Positions 49,721 to 59,320 of a stretch of 64,000 nucleotides of DNA are shown here, piece after piece; within the stretch, counting starts at the first letter, position 1; the number at the start of each line of letters is the position of its first letter. The notes below the pieces were generated by a model that made no database searches, had not been told where the DNA came from, and saw only the letters and a list, made by a program, of their open reading frames with translations. A program made the position numbers and the translations under genes. This DNA comes from Cinclus cinclus (taxonomy: Eukaryota > Chordata > Aves > Passeriformes > Cinclidae): positions 56,937,101 through 57,001,100 of the forward strand of contig NC_085051.1 in assembly GCF_963662255.1 (NCBI RefSeq), written 5' to 3'.

Positions 49721-52380
49721 CAGTCACCTCGAGGTGACTGCCACTGCTCTTGCTGCCAGAGTACCCAAAGGGTGCCCATCACCCAGGAGACCATTTCCCT
49801 CCAGGTCACTGCAGCACCTGATTGCCTGGACTCTGTCCTGCCTTGTCCTGAATTCTGGCTCTGCCCCAGGCACAGATAAATGCAGTGACAACATTTTTGA
49901 AGGGGACGGGAACGCTGCCACTTCACTGCACATATGGCTGTCCCCCAGAAAACCTTGAGAGCCAAACCCACATCTTGCTGCACTCAGTTCAGAGCCAGGA
50001 CATGAACTCCAGCCCCACACCCCCCTGCTGGCCCCCATCACTGCAAACTGGCTCTTCTCATGCTTGGGTCAAATCTTCCCAACCAAAAACTCTCAAGCAA
50101 AGTGCCCATATTCTCCAAAGATTCTCAGTTTCCAGCCAGGCCTTTTATTGGGGAGGAGCAAGAAACAGGACTCCAAAAAGCTCCAGTTCTCATGCTGAAA
50201 CAGGGCAGTATACGTGCAGCTCTTTGTGACAGTCAGCTGTCTCATCTGCCTCCATCAGAACAACTGTTTTTAGCATCACACCCCCACACACCACTAAACA
50301 CCTGACAAACAGCAACAATTTTCCCCTCAGTTATCACAGCCTTTGTTTCAGGCTGCAGGGCACTCTCAGGTAGCCCTGGTGCATGGGGCTCTGTCAGGAT
50401 TTCGAGGGGGTCTGTTCATAGGGCCAAAGAACAACTTTTTGCTAAAAAACAGAAAGAAAAGCTGAAATTCCAGTCGCTTGCTTTCAGACCCATCTTACCT
50501 TCTGCAGTGGGTGTTTCTCTCCATAAATCCAGAGTAACTGCATATTAGTAAGAACAGTTACAGAAACAAAGCTTCCAAAAAGTTAGGGAAGGAGCTCATT
50601 TTACTCAAGTCTAATTAATGTGCAGTGTGACCTTCACACAGATCAGAAATCTGCACTGTGTACATCACTGCTGTGTGCATGGAAACAGAAGTCAAATGGA
50701 CTTCACCCTAGCCTGCTCCTGCCCTGTGGATGGAGGCACCACTTACTTCAGCTCTACAAGCTTAATTCATCTCTACAGTTGGGCAGACACAAAATATCGC
50801 ACCACAAAATCCTCTGTCAAGAGTTATAAAGTATTTTGGCTTCCTGAAGCAACTTCAGCCCACCTGAAGAACTCTGCAGCCAAACAGGAGTCAAAAGAAG
50901 CAGCAACCACATAATATTTGACCTGCAGCACCCTGCCTCTCTGCAGTGGTCATGATGATCTGGAGAGAAGGTGACTTATCTTTTCACTCTTGAACTTAAA
51001 GCTCAGTAAATACAATTGCATAAAAATATGGGTAAAACACAATTATTTCTGCCTTATGAAAGAAAAAAAATCATAGGGAAGGATACAGGCAAAAGAGCTG
51101 AAGTGAAGGAACGCACAAGAATTGTCTTAATCAGTTCCTGCACACAAGCAAATGGCAACAAACTCATCAGGAAGCTGCAACTGGCTCATTAATCTTATAG
51201 CCCATCTGTTATGTGATTTCCTTCAGTGTATATTCTCATGATTTGCTACCTCAAGATCAAGGTTTAAATTTCTACTCCTTGTTAAGGTCTCAGAAATTAT
51301 GGCATCTCCACCCAGGGACTAACAATCTTTACAGTAATTATTAAATAATGCCCTTGTAACAATGCCATTCAGTATCTAAAAGAGTGTTTCCCCAAGGTTA
51401 AAAAATTACTTCAGCTACTATAAAAAACTCATAGGAATAATCCCAGGTATTGTAAACATCTCCCATTTCAGCTACACTGAGTACTCCATTTATTTCACTG
51501 ATATATGACAGCTTTCTATACTGCACTCAGTCAAAGAGGAGATAATACCTTTTAAAGGCGCCTAAGTCAGGTAGAAAGATCCTAGCACAGGCTAGTGCAA
51601 AATTAAATGTTCTCAAGAGGCAAGTTTCAGCCCTGATGTGAATCCCAGCAAACAGCTCCTGAGAGCAGGCAGCTCAGGTCCCTCCTGCCCTGCACCTGGT
51701 CATGCACACCTGTGTAAAATGCAACCATTCAGGTTTGCACAATCTCACACCCACATAGGCAAATGCCTACCAGAGACACAACATGGCACGGGGGAAATCA
51801 CACTCAGCTTTGACTGAGTTAAAGCACAGTGAAGGCAGGATGGCCTTTAACTGACAATGTTAATAAAAACTACTTTGCTGAAACCTGGCAAGCCAATATA
51901 AGAAAGGGGAAACAGCGAGAAGGATCTTGAAGTTAATAAGCTCTTGCAAATTTATCTGTGGAAAATGAGTCAAATGTGTGTAACAACTAACACTCAAATC
52001 AGAAGATATCCAGACCATGTTGATGTGTTTACTAGAAAGATTTCAGAAAATAACCCAAAAGGTTAGAAGGAAAAGAGTCACTTTTGAAGTCCCTGAAACA
52101 TGAATTTTAAAGCAAACCATGAACAGAGAACACTGTCCCAGCAGCCAGAGGGATGACTCAGGTGTATAGGTATTACTGATGAGACAGCTCATGTCCATAC
52201 ACTTACTCATCTGCATAAGTGTTCGGGGTCATAATTGCAGTGATGTACCTGCAAGTCATCTGGGAAGCACCAACTCTTACACACCAACTGCTCCTCCTTG
52301 CCTCTCACTGAAACTTCCTACAGTTTTCACAAGAGGTGCTGACCAATGTTACAACTAACCACTTTTTTTTTCTTTTTCAG

Positions 52381-52445
52381 CAGGAGAAAATCCATGTTTG
52401 TAAACAGCAGCATGAGCCTGAGAGCTGACACCAACACTGCCACAG
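52381..52445 (+). other. Candidate antisense exon (65 bp) inside PRKCH intron 1
   Basis: On the plus strand, an unusually strong acceptor (ACTTTTTTTTTCTTTTTCAG at 52361-52380, with a second CAG directly after it, a NAGNAG pattern) is followed by 65 bases and the donor GCCACAG|GTAATT. One frame is open through the segment and contains two ATG codons. It would belong to a transcript antisense to PRKCH. No protein family is recognised, and a chance cryptic exon is possible. Confidence 0.25.
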
Positions 52446-54860
52446 GTAATTCCCGACAGCTCCCACTCAGGAGGAGAGCTCAGGGAACAGAAGCAGCCAA
52501 CTGCCCTGTTTGCCTGTTATTAACCATTTGGATTTTACCAAAATACTGTTTCCCCTGTCACTGAAAAGTGAACATAAAAGTTCTACTTCGAATCAAAATG
52601 AAAAATTGTGCACAGCCAAGCATGCATAAACCAGGTTAAACTTGGGAGGATTCACCAATTTTCCTCTCACTTGATTCACTCCTTAGTTGCCTGTGCTTTT
52701 ATTTTGGGGATGGAAAAAGGACAGAAATGAAGGATTTTGGAGTGGAGGTATTTCAAATCATCTGCATTTCCTTGTGGTGTTTTGCATTGTGCTAACAGCT
52801 CATAGACCTTGGGTTAGTACAAACCAGCATTTCCTATCCTTCTGATTACACAAACTCCCGTGACAGCCTTGCTGGATTTATCAAGACATATTAAATTATC
52901 AGGGCAAGATGCTGTTCCCTGTCATCATGTGATCCAGGCTGCACGCTATGCGAGATGCTAACAAAGCAAATCAGAAGGGAGGGGAGAAAGGCAACAGAAG
53001 ACAAACATTTGCTCATTCCCCACTAAATCCACCCCGGCTGTAAGTTTCAGACACTAATTTAAAGGGAGAGTAGCAGCTCTTAACCTCTGTCTACATGCCC
53101 AGATACAAAAATCACTGTACATCAATCTAGTTAAAAGAATTCACTGATTTCCCACCCCATTGCACCCATCAGCTCACTGGTACAAGAGTTCCTGAAACAC
53201 ATATCGATCCTTCAAGGATGAGAAACTTCTCGCTCACCAAAGACCAGATGAGTATTTCAGGCCACAGTCTGCATCTGCCCTAAAAAACAGCGCTGCAGGA
53301 TGGACTAAATTAAAGAAATGTACGTGCATCCACACCAGCAGCAGCATTATGACAGGTATTTTAGTAATGTAAATAAGGCCACCACCTTTGCAGCAGAGCA
53401 GTCCCACCCCACATGTAGCCAGCTCCAGTGTGACCAGGACTGAACCCTCACTAGAGGACAGGGCTTCTCTCAACAGCAAACATCCCCAGCAACTCAAACA
53501 TCAAGAAAACTCTTAAAACCACAGTGTTGTATCCCAAGCTCTCTCCTTTGCCTTACCTGTAGGGGTCTGTTCTGTATTTGAAACTGGTTGAGCACAAATC
53601 CCAGGAGCAGATACTTTCCAGTGGCACAGGTAGCCTGGGAAGCTGGGCATGCATCCAGGCAAACCCCATGACCTCTGCTCTGGCTGGGCTGTCAGGAGCA
53701 ACACCTCAGCTGAGCCACTGGAGGCTGGCTGGGACCCTTCTGTCCGACACAAAAACTGCATCAGGGACTGTCTGAGAGAGAACACCTCCAGTGCCTGAAC
53801 CCACACCTATCCATAAGGCACCTAAATAAAATGGCCCAAATATACATTTATTAATCATTGCCTGTAATGACCCCAAAGGTGTAGCATCACACCTCAGCCA
53901 CAGACACTGGCTGAGAGCAGAAAGTCCCAGCATTCTCCCCAGTGATAGGATCAAGATGTCTGTCTGTTCTCAACACTATCAGCTCTCCTTCCTCAACATC
54001 TGGTTTTATTGTGGTGGTTATCTGACCGCATATCCTGAAAACTTCTTGGCCTCAAAAAGTTTACACCCATCACAGCCTTGAATATTCTCAGCTCTTCTAC
54101 ACCTTCTCTACTCAAAATAAATGCCTCTTTTTATTAACCTAACTCTTACCAGCTAACTGTCTGGATCAATGCAGTCACCCCCTCCTCCTTTACGTGATCA
54201 GAAGCAAAGGTACCACTTTGGAGCCTATATTGTTTCTCTCACCATCAGGACTAATCCAGAAATTTGGTTCTCTGGGCTGCGTACAAGTGACATTTGCCTG
54301 GAAATTAACCTGGAATTAGCTCAGAGTGAAACTGCATTGACACAGAGCAGTGGAGTACATAACAGACACAAGACTAGTCCTGCCATTCTGCTAAGAAGTC
54401 AAAGAAATCTGCGTGCACGCATCAAACTATTGATTGTGCAAGCATGTGTAGAGCTGAGCAGAAATACATCCAACCCAGGTATCCGAGTTTCCAAGCGCGC
54501 CTCTGTGTGCTGAGCAAAAGGACGAAGGAACACCTTCGCGTGAATTTGCCGGAGTAGTTCGCAAATAATGTATCACAGGTCTTCTCTCCGTTCATTCACA
54601 AAGAAGAGACTGCACAGCCCTCCACCCTCCCGCTACGACAGCCGGCGGTCCTCAGGGTCCCTAAGGAACAGCAGCCTGAGCAAAAGTGAAGCAGAGGGAC
54701 ACAAACAGATGCGTGAAGGAACACACCTGTATACCTGCAGACACACCGGGCCGCGCGTCTGCGGCACAGGCATGCAAGAACAAGCCCCGGCTCCGCGAGT
54801 GCCCTTCATTCATTCCCAGGGGAGCTCTCCCGGCTTCTCCTCCGGACTGAAGGTACTCAC

Positions 54861-55220
54861 CCAGCCCTCGAAGGTGTCGCTGGGGGCGGCGGAGCGCAGC
54901 AGGTCCTGGAAGTGCAAGGTGCAGTTGGCCACGAAGTCATCGTAGCCGATGGGGGTGTCGTGGAAGACGGAGAGCTCGATCTGATGGCCGTCGGTGACCG
55001 TGGCCGAGAACTCCTCGTTGTAGGTGGGTTTGTTGGTCTTCTGCTTGGTGCTGGTCTGCCCCACGCGCACCTGGTCCACGCTGACGGTGACATAGGGATC
55101 CAGGAGCTGGTAGCCCTTGCGGAAGAGCGAGTGCCGGAGGGACCAGCGGGTGGGCTGCAGCCCCACCGCCTCCCCGATCCGCACCTTCAGGTACCCGCTG
55201 AACTTCATGGCTCCGGACAT
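54861..55220 (-). CDS. PRKCH: PRKCH coding exon 1: start codon and C2 domain
   Basis: This exon encodes residues 1-120, beginning MSGAMKFSGYLKVRIGEAVG and ending at FEGW. It is the novel-PKC C2 domain (about residues 5-120). The family uses this domain for protein and membrane interaction rather than calcium binding. The region VSVDQVRVGQTSTKQKTNKP is typical of PKC eta and epsilon. The start is the ATG at 55220; the preceding bases GCGGCC give a G at -3, an adequate context, and there is a second Met at codon 5. The exon ends in phase 0 with donor GGCTGG|GTGAGT at 54861/54860. It lies inside the CpG island. The same frame stays open upstream to about 55832, but with no further ATG, so I take this ATG as the start. 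Confidence 0.96.
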
Positions 55221-55380
55221 GGCCGCGCCCCCGGGGCGCCCGGGAGCCGGGAGGAGAGCCAGAGCCCGCTCCCGCCGGGAGAGGCACCCAGCCCCTCCTG
55301 CCGCGCCTCCTCCGGGGGCCGGGCGGCGGCACCGCGCCCGCCCCCGGGCTCTGCCGGGGCTGGGGAACCGCCCCGCCCGG

Positions 55381-55436
55381 GCTGCTGCTGCTCCTGCTGC
55401 TGCTGCTGCTGCTAGTGCTAGTGCTGCTGCTGCTGT
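55381..55436. repeat. Interrupted CTG/CAG trinucleotide tract in 5' UTR
   Basis: The plus strand reads as runs of GCT/CTG broken by CCT and by two GCTAGT units; the PRKCH sense strand is therefore a CAG repeat broken by CACTAG twice. It overlaps the end of the upstream ORF: four CAG codons are read as Gln and the first CACTAG gives the stop. In the main PRKCH frame the same bases read as Ala and Leu codons. Confidence 0.92.
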
Positions 55437-55534
55437 TCCTGCCGCGGGGGAGCGGCGCGATCCGGCCCGGGGACACCTGGGCGTGGGGCGGCGGGCGGGG
55501 AGGAGCCGCGGAGCTGCGAGGGCGGGGAGCGCAT
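55418..55534 (-). CDS. Upstream ORF (38 codons) in the PRKCH 5' region
   Basis: The only ATG I find on the minus strand between the main start codon and about 55860 is at 55534. It opens a 38-codon frame starting MRSPPSQLRG and ending PPRQEQQQQH, with the stop TAG at 55420-55418, 197 bases before the main ATG. The context TCTCA-ATG-C is weak, so leaky scanning would be expected. The last Gln codons are part of the CAG tract. From memory, mammalian PRKCH mRNA has two uORFs that repress translation, so this may be a functional counterpart. It counts only if transcription starts to the right of 55534. Confidence 0.5.
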   Translation of the reverse strand: MRSPPSQLRGSSPPAAPRPGVPGPDRAAPPRQEQQQQH

Positions 55535-56183
55535 TGAGAGCGCGGCTCTGCTCCGCTCTGCCCTGCCCTGCCCGTCCCGCTGCCGCCGAGGTGCGGCCCC
55601 GAGCCCCCGGAGCGGAGCGAGGAGCGGCCGCTGCCCGGCCCCGATCAGCGGGCACGGCTCCGAGACGCCCCCGAGGGGATCCGAGCCCTTGTTCGGCACC
55701 TCCCGGGAAGGGCTGGGGCTGCCCCCGGCGCTCGGATGCTGCACGGGGAGAGGAGCGAGCAGAGCAGCGCTGCCTCCCGCACCTCGCCCTCCCCGCAATG
55801 CTCGGGCGGGAGAACGTGCGCGGGGAGCGCAAGGATGCGCTGGCTTTGCCGTATTGTAACAGCTCCGCCGTTCGGGGTTAATTGAGGGTGATTAACGCGC
55901 CTGGCGCTCGGCGTGCAGGGTTGGTTTTAAGGGTGGATTTCTTCGGGGGTTTGATCGCACTTAATGAAGGCGGTATTTAATTAGTTGTAATCGCTTTGCA
56001 GTTTTCGCAGCAAAGCGGCGTGAGCTGGGTAGGGAACAATGAAATCCTGTCTTGCCGGTGGCATTGTTCAGCCGGCATCGCCTGAATTAGGCTGCACTCC
56101 CTAAGACGCGGTCCTTTGAGTGACCGCACCACAGCTGGATGGTGCCAAGACTGGCTGACAGCTTGCAGCCTTTTATTTTATGT

Positions 56184-56334
56184 CTTTCTCTCTTTCTTTC
56201 TTTCTCTCTTTCTTTCTTTCTCTCTTTCTTTCTTTCTCTCTTTCTTTCTTTCTCTCTTTCTTTCTCTCTCTCTTTCTTTCTCTCTCTCTTTCTTTCTCTC
56301 TCTCTTTCTTTCTCTCTCTCTTTCTTTCTCTTTT
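56184..56334. repeat. Polypyrimidine CTTT/CT tract with 16-bp higher-order period
   Basis: About 150 bases of uninterrupted pyrimidines on the plus strand. The first part (56188-56251) is four perfect copies of the 16-base unit (CTTT)3(CT)2. From 56252 on, the spacing of the CTTT pairs stays at exactly 16 bases, but the unit becomes (CTTT)2(CT)4. It lies roughly 1 kb upstream of the PRKCH start codon. Such mirror-symmetric tracts can form triplex (H-) DNA. Confidence 0.95.
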
Positions 56335-59009
56335 CCAGACCACTCCTCTCACCTCAGCTCTGCCATCTTTCACATTTCCTAGCAGACTGTCTCTGTTTTC
56401 TCCCATCCCCTTTCCTCCCGTACCCTCTTCTTCACGTTGTTGTCTTCTTCCCAAGTTTTGCAGGAGCACCAAGCCAAGGCTCATTCCAAGCCTCAGACAG
56501 AGCAGGTTGTCTCTGATTGCCTCCTCTGGAGAGAGCAGGTGGAACAGGTTCAGTAAAGTGATAACTTCTCACATGGAAGCAACTGTTCTGCCAGAAAAAC
56601 TTGTACACTCTTAAATCAGACTTCTGACAGGTCTCCTTTCAAGGCTTTTAAGTTCCTTGCTCTGTCAGTATTAACTGGAGAAGACAAGTGTTTAAATTTT
56701 TTTTAGTTTGGTTAGGACAGCTCATCCTGAGGAGAAATGCAGGTTTTGTTTTAGAAATTGCCACCCCAGGTTCTGGGATTTTGTTTGCAGGAGTGACTGG
56801 CTCCAGATGTTTTTAACAGAAGGTATGGCCAAGTAAACACAGAGTACTCACTTCTCATGAAAGACTTGTAATTTTAGGGTTTTTGTGTTGATGTTCCTTC
56901 TGAAGTGCATCTTAGCATTAGCTGTGATCATTCTAGGTAATTTTATTTTCTCTGATTATAATCTTTGTGCCTTCTTGGATTCCAGAATCCCACAGCAGTG
57001 AGCTGGTCAGAAATAAATGTTTCTTTATATCAGATGTATATCTGCTAGTGCTTTTGTGTCTGGATTCACCACTTCTTCTTTCATGACACCATAAAATAAA
57101 AAGTCCCTTATTTACATTTTCAAGAGCACCAGTGCCTGTCATTTTGTACTTTTACCACTTCTGTACTTCCTAGTTATGAGCAGTCCCTTGAAGCCAGGGC
57201 AGAATCCATACGGACCATCAGGGACAACCCAGAGTTCTTGGAAAACCTCACCAGGACTCGCTCAGGGCTGCAGATAAGGTTTAAAGACTGCCTAAACTTT
57301 AAAGAACCCAGCATAGGTACCCAAAGGATAAGGGCCTTAGAAAGGCTGGAGCACTCATTCTAAATTCCAAATCATCAAATATAGATTTTACTTGGCTTAG
57401 AGCCTTTTCAAAGGGCTCAGTGCAATAGCAGTGAAGAATGTTTGGCACTAGGAGACTATACTTAAGAGGGAAACATGAATTACAATCACAGACTGCCATA
57501 GTACTGTCACAATTTCTCTCTACTTTTTCCTCAGTTTCTTGAGCAGGCAGAGATGAAAGTCATCCCAAGCATTACTTGTTACAAGTAATGGCCAGCTCAC
57601 ATATCTACTGTCAGAAACAGGGAGAAGACAAAAATCTGCTGGTTAAAGGCTCAGACAGTGCCATTTCCTCTGCATAATCACACAAGGTGAAGTACTTTGC
57701 CATGCTAGCGTTTCATCTATAATAGCAATAGGAATGGGGATTCAACTTTTTCTATTCAGTGGTTCACTGGAATCTCACGTGATAGCATGATTCCTCTACC
57801 CAGACTTCAAATAAACCTAGCAAGTATTGCAGAACTCGTGGAAAAAGCAGGTGAGCCACAGTTTTAAGTATTTCTGGTTAACAGCAGTGTGAGCCAGTTT
57901 TCTGCTGCAGGAAAAAAATCAATCCTCTGGACTCATATGATGTGAATCTAATTAATTTTGTTTATCCACTCAATCCAGTCTGGAACAGATCATCTCAAAC
58001 AGCATCTGAACACACCCCTATTCTGAACTCCCAGCCAAAGCCCAAATGTCCTGTTCTCAAAGAGAACTGAGCAGCAACATGAAGTCAGAACCTACCCTGC
58101 CTACTCTCCAGACATCCATGCAGTGCAAAAACATCCCCACTTAGGTCTTTTCTTCCAAGAATCAAAGCATCCCTGCACACCATGACCTTGCAAGGCTGAA
58201 TGCAGCTGCACCATCTGGTGATGGCTGCATTGACCCTCCTTGCACAGCTCTGGGGGCCAGACAGGTCTGCAGGAGTGTGGATTCTCTTCCTTTCCTCAGC
58301 AGGACCTGGGAGACCAGGCTCCAGGCATGGCAGGGTGATTCATTCTGTGCCCTCGAGTGCTCAGGGAGGCTGAGCTCTTCCCAGTGCTTCCTGCCAAACT
58401 GGATGGTTCCCTGAGCAGTCAGCCCATAACACAGAGCTGTTCAAGGAACCACTGAGAAGAGTGAACACATCTCCTGATGTGCCTGAGCAGCAGAGTGGTG
58501 GGAGACATACAGTGGCAACAAACAGAAAATAAAGCAGAAAGGCAATGCAATCTGAATTATGGGTAAATTACAGGATAAACAAGCCAGGTTACAGGCAATG
58601 TTATTAACCGGCCACTCTAGGAGAAGGTTTTAGTGTAGTAGTGGAAAATCCCCTGGAAAAAGAAAACCAGCTTAGAGCTCACCAACAATCAAAAAGACAA
58701 GCAGACGATTGGTAATTGTTAGAAACAACTGACAACAATGCCAAAACTGTCACTCAGGCACTGTATAAATGACACACTCATGCCATTTATTGTATGCAAG
58801 CCTGCTGCTCCCTCCACCTCAAAAAAATGCAGAATAGCTCTAGGAAATGCACAGAAAAAGATGACAAAGGTGATGAAAGGTGAAAAACAGGGTTGTAAAG
58901 GGGAAGAGACTGCCTAGCTTGATATTTCTGAGTCTGGGAAGGAATGAATGAAAAGGAAAATATGAGGAAGATCTGTACAATCATAAACCATATGAGCTGT
59001 ATGAATGGG

Positions 59010-59320
59010 AAAGTACTTTTCATTCTTTCCCAGCCAAGAACTAAAGGACACTTGAAACTGTTTTGGTGTCAGAGGTTTAAAAACATACAGAAGCAAATGC
59101 CTTTTCACAGAGTGCATAGTTACAATTTGGAGTTCATTGCAAAAAATAGAGGCTGGAGATGTAAACAACCTTATTCAGGACTAGGTGTTAATGGAGGATA
59201 GACTTAATAGTGGCTACTGATCATGAGATAAACCCTGGCCCAGGAACCTCTTAAACCACAAATTGCCAGCTGAAAGGAATAAACAGGAAGGACGTGGAGC
59301 AGCATGGCTGAGGTATGATG
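59010..59320 (+). mobile_element. Probable old CR1-like LINE 3' segment
   Basis: The stretch including AATTTGGAGTTCATTGCAAA, TTAATGGAGGATAGACTTAA, TAGTGGCTACTGATCATGAG and TAAACCACAAATTGCCAGCT resembles, from memory, the 3' region of an older CR1 lineage in turtles, crocodilians and birds. It is more decayed than the other CR1 copies. Family assignment needs a repeat library. Confidence 0.45.

Larger units (their letters stand above)
28415..54860 (-). other. PRKCH: PRKCH intron 1
   Basis: A 26.4-kb intron. It holds CR1 fragments at 41263-41388, 41951-42090, 43060-43281 and 49231-49720, a 20-bp minisatellite at 31721-31809, a 29-bp duplication at 41531-41588 and A-rich runs (28552-28590, 39388-39419, 46800-46836, 47592-47642). 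It also has one plus-strand exon-like segment at 52381-52445. No other coding region can be supported. Enhancers may be present but cannot be recognised from one sequence. Confidence 0.9.
658..55220 (-). other. PRKCH: PRKCH gene, coding span present in window (5' part of gene)
   Basis: Nine coding exons on the minus strand join in frame to 425 codons of a novel-type protein kinase C. The order is C2 domain, pseudosubstrate, C1A, C1B, hinge and start of the kinase domain, and the residues match PKC eta as I remember it rather than the delta, epsilon or theta isoforms. PKC eta is a diacylglycerol- and phorbol-ester-activated, calcium-independent serine/threonine kinase of epithelial and other cells that moves to membranes when activated. 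Vertebrate PKC eta has about 683 residues, so roughly 258 C-terminal residues (rest of kinase domain, turn and hydrophobic motifs) should lie left of position 1. All introns are GT-AG and there is no internal stop or frameshift, so the gene looks intact as far as it is visible. Confidence 0.97.
54840..55920. promoter_or_regulatory. PRKCH: CpG island: presumed PRKCH promoter, 5' UTR and exon 1
   Basis: GC content and CpG density rise sharply here against AT-rich flanks. Many GGGCGG/CCGCCC-like SP1-type boxes are visible, for example near 55321-55380 and 55481-55500. No convincing TATA box is seen, which fits a broad CpG-island promoter. The transcription start probably lies within about 55450-55860, but this cannot be fixed from sequence. 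Confidence 0.85.

Noticed and set aside
53558..53821. Possible extra minus-strand exon in intron 1 with donor CTACAG|GTAAGG
   Set aside because: The donor is good but no acceptor with a convincing pyrimidine tract is in place, and the peptide does not resemble any PKC part.
54912..55881. Very long plus-strand and minus-strand frames in the CpG island (167 to 254 codons) besides the PRKCH frame
   Set aside because: GC-rich DNA has few stop codons; the peptides are low-complexity Ala/Arg/Gly/Pro. Only the PRKCH frame has family homology.
55877..55896. GTTAAT and ATTAAC inverted half-sites suggestive of an HNF1 site
   Set aside because: The half-sites are 8 bases apart, whereas HNF1 sites have one base between them.
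56116..56614. Frames reading as Ser/Phe/Leu or Lys/Arg/Glu repeats
   Set aside because: They are translations of the CTTT/CT simple repeat, not genes.
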